A program made the translations under genes and the position numbers. Shown here piece after piece: positions 1 through 11,244 of a stretch of DNA of 64,000 bases (position 1 is the stretch's first letter; the number at the start of each line of letters is the position of its first letter). The notes under the pieces were generated by a model. That model saw only the letters and a list, made by a program, of their open reading frames with translations, searched no databases and was not told the DNA's origin. This stretch comes from Lumbricus terrestris (Eukaryota > Annelida > Clitellata > Crassiclitellata > Lumbricidae): positions 11,285,638-11,349,637 of the forward strand of contig OX457053.1 in assembly GCA_949752735.1 (NCBI GenBank), written 5' to 3'.

Positions 1-124
1 TTCTCTGATGGCTTGCTATATAAATCTTATATTATATAAATTTTTAGATCGATCATAGTACTAAAAATTATATTATTAGATGGTGAGCTTCTACTAACAT
101 TCCATATTTTTTAACGTTTTTCAG

Positions 125-409
125 GGAGACCGCGACAGTGACATTCTGCTCTTTGTGCTGACGATTCTGCTCTCAAGCACGCTGGTCTACAACAGCTGTG
201 GGGTGATTGACTTTCGAGCACTGGAGACCATACAGTATCCTCAACAATATGTTTTCAGCGCAGCTCACTGCAGCCATTTTCCCATCTGTTTTCATTGCCA
301 TAGGCTATATCTGTTTCCTCTCATTTCTCACACATGCAAGCACAGTGACACACAAACATGCACTCCATCTGTGTGTCTGTCTGTCTGCCTGCCTGTTTGT
401 ATGCATTAA

Positions 410-440
<31 letters not shown>

Positions 441-3400
441 GCACAGCATTGTTAGCACAGTGTAGAGAAAAGAAAATGATCTAGGCCTATATAGGCTATT
501 CATATGCCTATATAATTAATTTTCGTTTATTCGTCAATCCCGGGGACATACCACAACCTGTTACCGTATAAAGCTATCTCCCTGGCAGTGTGTTATCCAA
601 TACGCCAATGCCCCTCCCCATTCGTTCCTTTAATTTTTTATAGGCCTACATATACGCTCTCTTGGTTTTAATATTTAACATTTATCACATCAGAATCTTT
701 AAGGAACATTTAGTTTCATCAATCCGACTTCCATGTAACAAGACTTCTTGGCTACTCGCCATTTTGTATTGTAATCCACAACTGGTGGACGAATAGTCCG
801 TTGACGAATCGTCCGTGTGACGAATAGTCCGTTGACGAATAGTCCGTTGACGAATAGTCCGTTGACGAATCGTCCATGTGACGAATAGTCCATTGACGAA
901 TCGTCCGTGTGACGAATAGTCCGTTGACGAATCGTCCGCTTGACGAATCGTCCATGACGAATCGCAATCGTCCACTGACGATTCGTCCATAGACGAATCA
1001 TCCACTTGACGAATCGTCCGTTGACGAAACGTCCGTATACGATGACTGTCGACTGTACACAGTGTACAGTGTATACAGTGTACACTGTAACCGGTTGTGG
1101 TCTATCAACCTGTTTGTTGAATAAGCGAGAATTATTATTATCAGGGACAGTTTCAACTGGATACAGATGATCTTTAACTCTGAACCGTAGCCATGTCTCT
1201 GTTTTGGCCGAGCGAATTCGGGTTATGCCCGATCAGGGCGAAGATCTTGAAGATTTCGGCTTCGACCTGGCTTTTCCAGAACTTCTATGGGTCGTAAGGG
1301 ATTTCCAGCTGAACCTCGAAATGAATGGAGCACGGATAACAGATGATGAATACCTGGAAAACGCTTTGTCAACATCAAACATGGGTAAGCAAGACATTAG
1401 ATCGTGTGTGTGCGTGTGTGTGTGTGTGCGCGCGCGCGCGCGTGTGTGTGTGAACACCTTGTGTAGCGTCTTTGAAGTAAATACGTAGCCTACGTACTAT
1501 GTTCATTCTGACCAAGTTGTTCATCTATCAACTTACTTATGTGGGCCTTGCTTACCCATGTTTGTGTGGGGCACGATGATGTAGTGGTGGCGTCGTTGCC
1601 TTGAAGCCGGAAGGTTCGAGGTTCGAATCTACCTCAAGTCGCCGCGTAAGGACCTTGGGAAAGTCCCTCACTCACAATTACTCAGCGCTTCGGCGTGAAA
1701 CTCCGATGCAGTGTCCGCTCTGCATTCGGGAGCGCCTCTGAGTAGTAAGAGCTTGAAGGGGCGCTATAACAAGTGCACATACAAACAAACAAACAAATAC
1801 CCAGCGTATGCTAACCCAAATTCTGATAACGAAACAATCTTAAAATAATTCTACTTTCTCTCATAATTATATCCTTGCAGTTTTAGGTCCCAAGAAAGCA
1901 ACCGTCATCTCAGTGAAACGCTGCATAAAGGAATATTTTGCCAGGCGGAGGTGCTTCCTCTTGCCGAACCTTCTTCGATCCGCAAATTCTTCCGCCACGA
2001 CAACGGCGGCTGTCTCACATCAACGAGATCCCACTTCACACCTCATTGATCAGATTGCAATTGGTGAATGCAAGATGCATCAAGGAAGTGAAGTGACAGG
2101 AAGAGGTTAGTTAATTAGTACTAATTAATTTATTCAATGATTATTATAGGTCTATATAAATACAGCACAGATCTATTTAAGTGCTGGTTTAGCACTTTTG
2201 TGAGCCACCTGTGTGTAAGAATGTGCTTGAATGAATATATATGCCCTGCTATATATGCAGGACTGAGGATTGACATTTAAATAATTAATTATGCATTGTT
2301 AAATTCAAAGTGCTTGGAAAGCTAGCGGAAGAGCTCGTGGAAGAATGTCAGCAGCGGTTCCATTCACAACAACCGGTCAACGTGCAGGAGGTCATGGAAA
2401 GAATAGCGGAGAGGGAGAACAACGCAGCGATTGCTAAGGGCCTTGACCTCTATCGCACGGAGGTGAACGAGAAGATAGAGGAAGCGGTTGACGAAGTGAC
2501 TCTTCATCAAATCCACTTCAATTGTTCGGAACGTGCAGCAACGAATTTCATGCATTCTGCTGTTTATCCTGTTGGCGGTGGCTTCATCAAATTAATGGTT
2601 GGAACACTTATTTGTATTGTATTGTGCGATATTGTATTGTTTTATGTCATGTAAATTTAAGGTGTCTCTCACTCCCAGTGCACACCATTCAGAGGTGCTC
2701 CTAGTGTGAAAGATCCACAGAAAGGAAAGTGGTTTTTCGACAGTGGAAAGATGGTATAATATACACTTGGGGTACCAGTTAATAGCAAAGAATGCATCAA
2801 TGTAGTGCTGAATCCAAAGTGGTGCGTGGTGGTGTAGGTCCTGTAGGGGTATGCTCGGTGCATTGGATCCGGAACGTTGCGGGTTTGAATCCACCTCAAG
2901 CCGCCGCTAAGGGACCCTGAGCAAGTCCTTCACTCGCAATTGCTCATGCACTTCGGTGTGAAACTTCGAGTCTGCACTGTAGTCTGTATAGCGCCTCTGA
3001 ATATAAATCTTGAAGGGGGCACTATAATAAGTGTTCATGCATACATACAATCATGTTAATCTCCTGTACATACGTACAGGAGATTAATATGATTAATCTG
3101 CATCATTTTTATTATTTAGTTAGGGATGAAGACTGAAGTTATCAGTGTTTTGGTTAATATTTGTTCTCTGTTACCCATTTGATCTCTATAATAGGCTATA
3201 AGGGGCCGTCCATAAAGTACGTCACACTCCAGGGGGGAGGGGGTGTAAGAAAGTGTGACAGTTTGTGACAGGGGGAGGGGGTCAGGCCATGTGTGACGTC
3301 ACACATTTATTTTTTAAATTCATTTATATTTTTTGTTCTTAGTACCTAAAATCCGACCCGGCCCGGCCAGGCGTGTCTAAAACCCGGCCTGGCGGGATAA

Positions 3401-6400
3401 AAGTTGCTTTCCCGTCACTATCAAAGCGTTTAGGGACACACGTCACTATAAGAGGGATTAGGGATAGTATCCTAGGGTTTAAAGGGTTAGATAAATGGTT
3501 ATGTTTTAAAAAAAATTCCGAAAGTGTGACGTACTTTAGGGGGGGTCCGAGATTTGTGACAGTTTGTGACAGGGGGAGGGGGGTAAAAAATGGTCAAAAA
3601 TAGCGTGACGTACTTTATGGACGGCCCCTAATTGATGGATTTACTATAATTATAATTATGGGTATGGTATTGATACTATGGTAATTTTGCCTGAATTCTA
3701 AATAATCACTCAGGCTATCATCATAATCAGTAGAGTGCAGACAGATCTGGTAACGTCCCTCTTGAGGTACGATTACTTTTTACCATCATTGATGTTTAGT
3801 AACATTAATGTTGTTAGCAGTTAATTTATTCTGCCGAAAGTGATAAGAGCGTTCCGTTTTACGCGCAGCATGTAAAGCAAGTTGTCGTTGTCAGCACTTT
3901 CGACCTAATATGTAATTAGCTGCGCATTTGAGCAGAATGTAATTAGCTAACCAAGTATACTTTTAGTGATGCGGTTTTAAATGCTTGTCTCCTTCAGGAT
4001 GCAATCAAACTGGAGTTTGACCAGATTTCTCAGAAGAACGCTGCAAAGATAAACGAGCTGTGCAAAGAGACTTTCAAGACTCTAAGGAAAGAGATTATTG
4101 GAGTTAACAACACGAGGTATCTGTGTTCCGGTGGCTTCCAGAAGTACCGAGAAGATATGACGGAACTGAGAAAGCGATGGGAACAAAACCCAGTCCTGCA
4201 GGGAGCTGGCGTGAGTTGAATGAGTCGAGTCTTCTTAATTGTTAGGTGCTCGATAACATAGTGGTTAGTGCATGGAATTGGCAATCGAGAGGTTTTATGG
4301 TTCAAATCCCTGCTAGGGCAGAAATTCGTTTTCAGATTTCTGTCCATCTGTGTTCCTTGGAAACTCGGTTATAGTGAGTACACTATCTCGATCCGGACCA
4401 CCTTTCGACTACTCTTACAGACCGTGCACCCTTTTGACGCAACGCAGTGCTCGTGAATAGGCTGGTGCCCTGCGCTTGGCTTTCGAGTAGCGCTTTAGAA
4501 GATGGGATGGGATGGGTTTGGAGATTACGATTACAACTGTACATTGTTTGTACAGGGTGGGTCATAAAAAGACCGGTAAAGTTTTTGTCAATATCTTGGC
4601 CAGAAGAAAGAATTTCGAAATGAAATTTGATGAGCTTAAAGACAATTCAATTTACACATGATGGCCAGATTTTCATCGCAGTATTTCAAACAGAACAACA
4701 GTTATATCACAAGTTATGGCCCACCCTGTAGAAGATGGGATGAGATGGATAGATTGGAAAGATGGACGGACGCACGCATGAACGCACGCACGCACGGACA
4801 CAGGGACGGGCGGACGCATGCACGGACATATGCACGCCAGAACGGACGGACAGTAAAGCACTGACGAATCAACCCTAGGCTGCAGTAAAGATATCTGACT
4901 GTAGACCCAACGAATATAGAGTTAAAAGTTAAAACCAGAACTGCATCAACCCCTTAAACCGCCTATTGTCCTATTGTCTGAGAATATCATTATCTCTGAA
5001 ACATATTCTCCCATTTACAAATTTCTAAGTATACTGTTAGTAAGAACTTTTATGATGCAAAGTGGAAAAATGACAAATGTATTTTAGGGACGAGAGTTCT
5101 TCAACAAGACGATGAGCACACTGAGGGAAAATGAGGCAAAGCTTATAATGGATGCGGATAGGAGTATGACCGAACTGAAGAAACAAGACGCAAGTATGGC
5201 ATATTAATTAATTAATTAATTAATTAATTAATTAATTAATTAGAAATTAATTAACAATTAGTTAGCTACCGTTTCCGCTGCTCTTTCTGTGCCTTTTTTT
5301 CAGATCATCTGCCTTGAGTAATTACATTTTAGGTTCAGTATTAGTATTGTATTTTTTAGATATCGCATCTCTCTCTAGTCACTGGCGTTTTCGTGTATCT
5401 CCCTGAGTAGAGGAAGTAGTGAGAATACGAGAACAAAGTGCACTCAGTGACCGTATGAGTCGTTAGGTCAAAGGCCAAGGCTACTTTCTCTTCTTCCTTG
5501 GGTCTTGAGTCTATATTTCATTATTATTATTTCTTGTTCTGTTTTATCTTTTGACCTGCTTGTTTATGGAATAGACAAGAAGACAATGTCATACGATTGT
5601 TGATATTCTAATCTAATCTAATCTAATCTAATCTTTATCAATATCGAATGGTTTATCTATCACTTTATTAATGTCCAGAGATCAGTCAGTGGTTGCTCAG
5701 CCTCACAGTGAAATCCCAATAAAGGCTAACAATTAAGCCTTTTACTCAATTGTTCAATGTCTTTTTACCTCATTTTTTAATTTTGCGAATTCCTTATGTT
5801 TGTTTAGCCAATCTAATAATAATGTTGTTGATGAAATTAATAGCAAAAAACGCTTCTTTAACCTAATTCAATAGGTATTACAAAGCATGCTATGAAAACA
5901 GTCAAGAATAATAATTAAGGAAGACAGTTGGAAGACTTTTGCTTTCTCCTGTTGCACTGTATACTTAGTTGTTCATGACTGCATCAACAGAGTTGAATAT
6001 GTGCAATAAACAATAGACAAATTTTTTTAACAAATAACGAGGCATAGAGCTCTCTTTTCATTCGTAAGTTCCAAGCATGTCTTTGCGCTGTTGTTTCAGT
6101 CAAACAGCAGCAAGAGGAGAGAAAGCGACTTGAAGAGCTGAGGAAGCAGAAGGACAAGACATCCGAGACAGCACTTCAGCATGACCAAAGCGCCTTCGAG
6201 CAGCGAATGACCAACCAAGTGCGAAGTGCGATACTTCGCCCTCACGAGGCCGAGATATCGAAACTGACGTGCCGCATTGAAGTCCTCGACCGAGAACTGA
6301 ACGAGCTGAGAGCAAGGCACACAGACGACGAAGTGATCGAGACCTACGAACAGCGGATCAGGAATTACCAGCGGTTGCTGTCGGAAAAGCAGAACCAGCC

Positions 6401-7139
6401 GTCGAAGTGGCAGAAGGTCTCGTCGTCAGTTCAGTCGTTTGCTCGCGGAACTTACGATTCCATCCGGAGACTGTTCAAGACGTCGAATGATGTAAAACCG
6501 TGCTGTAAAGTCGTCACTGTGGAAGCGCCTGTTATGACGTCATCACCATCTGTGGCTTCACATGTGCCTTCAAGGGATTCATCGTGTGGACCATGGTCAC
6601 AGTCTGAAGCAATATCTAGAGCACATTCATCTGGATGTTCATCAGCGCGGCCTATGGCATCAGTATCAGCAGCAGCACCTGGTTCATCTTTGGCACCGCG
6701 TGTTGCATCAACAGCATCATCATCATCATCTGGTTCATCTTCAGCACTGCCTGTTTCATCAGCAACAGCATCATCTGGTTCATCTTCAGCACTGCCTGTT
6801 TCATCAGCAGCAGCAGCGTCGCTTAGTTCATCTTTGGCACCACCTGCTGCACCTTCAGCAGTAGCATCATCTGATTCATTTTCAACATCACCTATTGCGT
6901 CAGCAGCAGCAGCAGCGGCATCAGTTTCACCTTTGGCACCACCTGCTGAATCAACAGCGTCACCATCTGATTCATCTTTGGCGCCACATCTTGCATCAAT
7001 GCCAATAGCATCATCTGGTTCATCATCAGCATTGCCTGCTGCATCAGCAACAGCAGCGGCATCAGTTTCATCTTTGGCACCACCTGCTGCATCTTCAGCG
7101 CCACCATGTGATTCATCTTCAGCACCACCTGAGTTCTAG
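125..7139 (+). CDS. GBP: Guanylate-binding protein (GBP), 3' part of gene
   Basis: GBPs are dynamin-like large GTPases of cell-autonomous immunity. Seven exons are seen: 125-234, 1191-1384, 1881-2105, 2311-about 2561, 3998-4210, 5088-5193 and 6100-7139 (stop TAG). Phases agree at each junction, giving about 712 residues. The first exon (LLSSTLVYNS) and second (VVRDFQLNLE, DEYLENAL) match the second half of the GBP1-type G domain. The third (CIKEYFARRRCFLLP) matches its end. The next three match the helical middle domain, and 6100-6480 is a charged coiled coil like the GBP effector region. From about 6520 the protein becomes a Ser/Ala/Pro-rich repeat of about 200 residues, unlike vertebrate GBPs, and there is no C-terminal CaaX box. 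The P-loop exons lie before position 1. The 3' end of exon four is uncertain (2561 or 2570). Family assignment is firm; function in this animal is inferred. Confidence 0.9.
520..612 (-). repeat. SINE-C fragment (tRNA-derived)
   Basis: The reverse complement carries the block ATTGGATAACACACTG followed by GGAGAT, as at 10306-10376 and in inverse at 39170-39236. These positions define a third SINE family in the window. Confidence 0.6.
785..1045. repeat. 15/16-bp minisatellite with near-palindromic units
   Basis: About 17 units of the type GACGAATAGTCCGTT or GACGAATCGTCCGTGT. The core GACGAATCGTC has 5-bp inverted arms around one base, so each unit can fold back. Just outside are inverted CCACAACTGG (about 777-786) and CCGGTTGTGG (about 1090-1099), and a GTGTACACTGT-rich palindromic patch at 1050-1090, which suggests the array is inside a TIR element. 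Confidence 0.85.
1571..1798 (+). repeat. SINE-A, full copy
   Basis: tRNA-derived head with a pol III B box (GGTTCGAATCT) after an A-box-like TGATGTAGTGG, then the family body (ACTCCGATGCAGTGTCCGCT) and the tail GAGCGCCTCTGAGTAG to GGGGCGCTATAACAAGTGC, ending in CAAA repeats. It lies in a GBP intron. Confidence 0.85.
2819..3052 (+). repeat. SINE-A copy, diverged
   Basis: Same head, B-box-like GGTTTGAATCC, body and GGGGGCACTATAATAAGTG tail as the copy at 1571, with more substitutions. It lies in the 2.57-3.99 kb GBP intron. Confidence 0.8.
3202..3628. mobile_element. 427-bp MITE with TAA target duplication
   Basis: Terminal inverted repeats GGGGCCGTCCATAAAGTACG at the left and their complement at the right, flanked on both sides by TAA (3199-3201 and 3629-3631). 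The inner part contains further symmetrical copies of a GTGACAG...GGGGGAGGGGG block. A 3-bp TAA duplication is typical of PIF/Harbinger transposons. It has no transposase, so it is non-autonomous. Confidence 0.88.
4250..4520 (+). repeat. SINE-D (tRNA-derived)
   Basis: Head with A-box-like TAGTGGTTAGTGC and B-box-like GGTTCAAATCCC about 40 bp apart, then GGGCAGAAATTCG. Related heads occur at 37940, 48660, 59240 and 61420. It ends in a GGGATG simple repeat. Confidence 0.65.
4551..4730. mobile_element. 180-bp palindromic-ended MITE
   Basis: Ends TACAGGGTGGGTCATAA and TTATGGCCCACCCTGTA are inverted with one mismatch. The interior (TTTCGAAATGAAATTT, TTACACATGATGGCCAG) recurs at 26812-26995. No transposase is present. 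Confidence 0.75.
5194..6099. other. GBP intron, simple repeats only
   Basis: Contains an (ATTA)n tract at 5203-5241 and a (TCTAA)n tract at about 5608-5633. Apart from these I recognise nothing. Confidence 0.6.
6520..7139 (+). repeat. In-frame Ser/Ala/Pro-rich coding repeat, GBP C-terminus
   Basis: The last 200 or so codons of the GBP gene are imperfect units built from TCA, TCT, GCA and CCA codons. A 45-bp unit, containing the motif SGSSSALPVS, is repeated nearly exactly at about 6730-6820. Other units read LAPPA. The composition predicts a disordered, possibly heavily modified tail. The repeat character continues beyond the stop codon in another frame (see 7130-7413). Confidence 0.85.
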
Positions 7140-7413
7140 CTTGTTATCACTTGGCTCATCATCATTACCTGCTGCTGAATCAGCGATATCATCAGCTGTA
7201 CGTTTAAGTTCACAGTCTGCACCATCAGCATCAGTTAGCATTGCTGGTCGTTGCGACATCAAACACAACATCATCCGTTTCATTGTCTTCGACATGACAT
7301 CACTTTTGGCATCCTCTGCTGCAGCCTGTGCGCTAGCATCTTCACCAGCAGTTGCTGAATCAAGTTGTTCAATTGATCTTCATATGGCGTCAGTAATTGT
7401 TTATCTGCAGTAA
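7130..7413 (+). pseudogene. Frame-shifted continuation of the GBP Ser/Ala tail
   Basis: Directly after the TAG at 7137-7139 the +1 frame stays open to a TAA at 7411-7413 and still encodes a Ser/Ala-rich sequence (for example SLGSSSLPAAESA, then SAPSASVSIAG). The coding frame and this frame meet around 7125-7130, where a one-base change would join them. The simplest reading is that the tail was once about 90 residues longer and was cut by an indel. A sequencing error, or repeat DNA extending into the 3' UTR, would look the same. Confidence 0.5.
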
Positions 7414-7449
7414 ATGTTTCCTCAGTTGGTTTTCTCCGTAATATATCTC

Positions 7450-7830
7450 CAGTAATTTATCTGCACTTCATTAGTATATCTTCAGCATCATATTTTCAGT
7501 AATATATTTTCAGTATCATATTTTCAGTAGTATATCTTCAGCATCATATTTTCAGTAATATATTTTCAGTATCTTATTTTCAGTAGTATATCTTCAGCAT
7601 CATATTTTCAGTAGTATATCTTGAGCATCATATTTTCAGTAGTATATCTTTAGCATCATATTTTCAGTAGTATATCTTGAGCATCATATTTTCAGTAATA
7701 ATCTTCAGCCTCATATTTTCAGTAATATATCTTTAGTATCATATTTTCAGTAATATATCTTCAGTAATACGAGTATGTCTTCAGTAAGATATTTTCAGTA
7801 ACATTGCTTCAGTGATATATTTTCATTAAT
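7450..7830. repeat. 28-bp tandem repeat downstream of GBP
   Basis: About a dozen imperfect copies of a 28-bp unit (core CATATTTTCAGTAGTATATC), itself a dimer of a 14-bp TTTTCAG-plus-ATATA half unit. It starts about 300 bp after the GBP stop and may lie in the 3' UTR. Confidence 0.85.
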
Positions 7831-8379
7831 AACTTGATTAAATTTCTTATTTGCTCCCGAATTCACTAAAGATGTTTCTCAGGTCAGTAGCATTTTTGTA
7901 TATGGTACTACATTTTTGTAGCGCATTTTTGTCATGTGATGCAAATGGATATTTACGTAGCACTATATCAGGAAACTTTACTGCACCCGTCAACTGCAAC
8001 TTGACACATACTATCTCACGTTTAACTGTATACTAGATCTGTTTCCATGCATATAGTACCTTTGTCCATAATTATCCACAAGTGTATCTTTGTACATAGG
8101 ACTAATCCTTAAAATAATATTGTAGTGTATCTGACCATGAACTCTGATTCGATCTATGTAAATGATGTAATAATCTCTATGCTATCCGCTTTTATCTACA
8201 CACACACGCACATACATGCACACAGATAGCAACTAACAAAGGCCTCTTTTACATGATATTCAATTTTTAAAAGATCTAGAAACTGTTGCAAGTGTGACAC
8301 TTAAAGGCTGTAGTAGCATTCAACTAGATGTGTGGCCTTGACCAAATCCTTTTAGAATATCTTTCAGCTGCAGAGCCTG

Positions 8380-8671
8380 CAGTGGCGGCGACAGAGGGCC
8401 TATAGGGGGCTAAGCCCCCTTAAATAAGGTCATCAATTTTTTATCCCGTGTAAAAATGAAATATTTGCACGATTAGCCCCCCCTTAAAAACTTAAACGTA
8501 GGCATATGCACGAGTTTTGTCAGAAAGTTTGTCAGATGAAAAATGACCAATTTCCATGATTTCGACCAAATGAGTAAAAAAAGGTCGTCAGAAATTTTGG
8601 CGCGGACGAAAATCTAATTTTCCTCTGCAAGGATTCACCCCCCCAAACTGAAATCCTGGCGCCGCCACTGC
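8380..8671. mobile_element. MITE with GCAGTGGCGGCG inverted ends
   Basis: Left end GCAGTGGCGGCGACAG pairs with right end CTGGCGCCGCCACTGC, and the left end is followed by a second small palindrome (GGGGGCTAAGCCCCC). About 290 bp, no coding capacity. Target duplication is not clear. Confidence 0.75.
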
Positions 8672-10305
8672 TCAGCTGTTTAATCAAATAAGTTGTTGTA
8701 TTATGCACCATTTTAAGTTGTTTTTTTTAAATTTGGTATTGAACTTTTAAACCATATGTAACATAAATTTCCTACCAGTAAAATAAAATGTTTTATTGTG
8801 CACCATTTAAAACGTGTTCTTACTTTTTAGCATTAAACTTTTATATTAACCGCAAATGACCGAATGTATGATATCTTTCGGTTATAATGTATACCTTGTA
8901 TCATTTAAGCAACTGTTTGTTTTTTCCGGTCATTGACCAATCACTGCATTTAATTTTAACTTTATTTCCAGGATTTTGTAGGCCCCTGATAAGTTTGTAG
9001 GCCCTAGGCACAGTGCTTAGGCCTACTGTACGTGTCTATTGGATAAGATGGCCCTGACGCGGGCGCTACATATTTATTTTTATTCATGTAATCTTATAAA
9101 CAAAAAAGAAAAATTGATCTATAACCTCTGAAAGAAAGAGCTAATCTAATAGTGGCCTATAGGCCTAGAGCTAGCTAGCTGTATGCTTGTTTAGACCAGC
9201 ACAGATTAAAAATATCTGGTTTTATATTTGTCAATTTCAAACGCAAATTTCGGCCATATTTGTTTCTTTAGCAGGAATAGTTTAAAAACAGTTTCACAAA
9301 GATATAATGTGCTGAAAGGAATCAGAAAACCATAAATTTATCCTTAGGCTCAACCCTATTTTTATGAGCTCTACAGGCTGAGAATATCTGGCTTTGGTTA
9401 TTTCAACCAATTTTATACATTATTTGTCTCAAAATTATAGTAATGGGTCTAAAGTTTCTAAACATAAATATGCTGCATGCACTAAATAGTGTGTGAATCT
9501 GATTCTATGTTGTGAAAGAAATAAATAACAATGCTGTTAGGCCTATATGTTGCAACGTTAAAATTCAATGCTAATCAAAGAAAGATGGACACAAAGTTCA
9601 TAAACTCAAAGAAAAATAATATTTCTGGAATTTATCGCGTACCCCTTACCGGCGCCTGGCGTCCCACAGTTTGAGAACCTCTGGTCTAGTCAATACCAAA
9701 AACGTTGCTCCAGCCCTGCTTGGGGCTTCCAGACTAGGCAAGTCTACTAGATCTATGGCCTCAACAACACGGGGTTTCCGGAAAGTGCAATCAACTTATC
9801 CATGACCTCGCAAGGACCAGAGCAACCTAACGGTATAAGGGGCTTTGATGTTTATATACTACACGATTTATTTTTAATTTAAAAAAGGTGTCGTAATACA
9901 ACTTCTACATCGGTCAATGATCTATGCGTTAATTTACAAGATTTATTATAGGAATAACAGTTAGTTAATGATTTTGCACGATGCACAATACTTATTTAAT
10001 AATTTTAAAAGTCTTTAGGAACAGGTTTTGCATGATTATTATTGCTAAAATGTGATTTAAGTCTTATAACAGTAATTTTACTGAAGCTACTGCCATCTAG
10101 CGAGTAACGAGTCGATTATGACTGCATTTATTCGCTAAGTGGCGTATATTCTGCAAAACAGCTAATTGTAAAATTAGCCAATTAAAGGAATAAATAATAC
10201 CATTTTGAAAAACAATAATAATAATACCTAATAAATGAATAAATGCTAATAATGATGATTTCAACGTCCCTGTGGAACTACGCATCTCAGGACGACAACA
10301 TAAAC

Positions 10306-10400
10306 GGGTTGGCCCGGTAGCACATTGGATAACACACTGGCATGGAGATCGGCTGACCCGAGTTCGAGTCCCGTACGGCGGATGTGAAATTTTTTATTTA
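10306..10400 (+). repeat. SINE-C head with pol III-like boxes
   Basis: tRNA-like block with A-box-like GGTAGCACATTGG and B box GAGTTCGAGTCCC, followed by an A/T tail. It does not fold as a complete tRNA and has relatives at 520 and 39170, so it is a SINE and not a tRNA gene. Confidence 0.6.
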
Positions 10401-10852
10401 TATAAATACTAAATAAAGTCAAATCTAAAATCGGTTCTAATTAAGCCTATAGTTGTGAAACGTTCAAGAAAACATCTACGTGTTAAAGTTTCATACAATT
10501 ATTTAAATGTCAGTGATAGCACAGGTTGTAGGCCCTATGTAGGGCCATCTGTCTGGAATAGTCTCCCGTTGAGAAAACGCATGTTACATGGGGTTGACTG
10601 TCAGTGTTTGACAGGCTCCTCAAAACTTTTTTGTTTCACGTACCGTACGTGGTTGAACAGGGAGAGCTTCTGAGTGGTTTCTTGAAGAGGCACTATATAA
10701 ATCCCTGAAATGAATACTTAGGATCAGAAGGGCGGAACAGCAATCAGAAGGGGTGGAATATAACACGGGGCATGACACAAAAATATAGCAGGGGCATAGC
10801 CTATATATATGTGCATGCAAATCGTAATTTGGAACAAAAGGGGACACCCCTT

Positions 10853-10990
10853 CAGAGAATGGAAGGATGACATCACGGAATGGTGTGGAAACATATCACT
10901 GCAGCAATTGAGCCACACAGCAAGAGAAAGAGACAAATGGAAGGAGGTGATCAAAAGAGCATCAAGCACCTACGGGCGATGAACCCATGG
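10853..10990 (+). mobile_element. LINE 3' end (C-terminal ORF fragment)
   Basis: Translation gives EWKDDITEWCG, then ARERDKWKEVIKRAS and a stop, followed by (GAT)n. The W-x-DDI-x-x-W and A-x-x-R-x-x-W pattern is the usual C-terminus after reverse transcriptase in non-LTR elements. Strongly 5'-truncated. Confidence 0.65.
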
Positions 10991-11092
10991 ACATTGATGA
11001 TGATGATGATGAAATCGTAATTTCACAGATTTTACTGTCGACGTCAATGTAGGCTATACGTCAATGCCATGGTAGAAACTTTTTGGGGCTCC

Positions 11093-11216
11093 TTGTTACA
11101 TGTTTAACGACACTGCCAGTCTGCCATATCAAAGATGACTAGTGTCGCACTCCTCCTTTATCCATGCTACGGACTGGCATTGGCAGTGAACAACCAGTGG
11201 TGGGGTTCTTTTTTGA
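11093..11216 (+). repeat. Dispersed repeat F
   Basis: Contains TTTAACGACACTGCC, then ATCAAAGATGACTAGTGTCG, CTCCTCCTTTATCCA and GGACTGGCATTGGCA. Related copies lie at about 51000, 54195, 54455 and 56427. No terminal structure identified. Confidence 0.6.
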
Positions 11217-11244
11217 CATGGCTCAAATAATTCATCCTTGTTAC

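Larger units (their letters stand above)
235..1190. other. GBP intron with microsatellite, SINE fragment and minisatellite
   Basis: This intron holds a (TCTG)n tract at 370-440, a minus-strand SINE-C fragment at about 520-612 and the minisatellite at 785-1045. I see no conserved coding exon in it; the open frames here are products of the repeats. Confidence 0.7.
7831..11244. other. GBP-MED27 spacer
   Basis: No conserved gene seen. It contains the MITE at 8380-8671, a hAT-like terminus at about 9670-9692 (reverse complement reads CAGAGGTTCTCAAACTGTGG), SINE-C at 10306-10400, a LINE end at 10853-10990 and repeat F at 11093-11216. Confidence 0.6.

Noticed and set aside
685..1085. Overlapping minus-strand open frames up to 128 codons
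   Set aside because: They are translations of the 15/16-bp minisatellite.
1395..1490. Extension of the GBP exon past 1384
   Set aside because: It only reads through a (TG)n/(CG)n tract; the GTAAGC donor at 1385 and the phase of the next exon fit the family.
1571..1660. tRNA-like sequence with A and B boxes
   Set aside because: It does not form a full cloverleaf, continues into a body and tail, and has several copies, so it is a SINE head.
10306..10380. Possible tRNA gene with GAGTTCGAGTCCC
   Set aside because: No complete acceptor stem pairing and relatives at 520 and 39170; SINE-C head.
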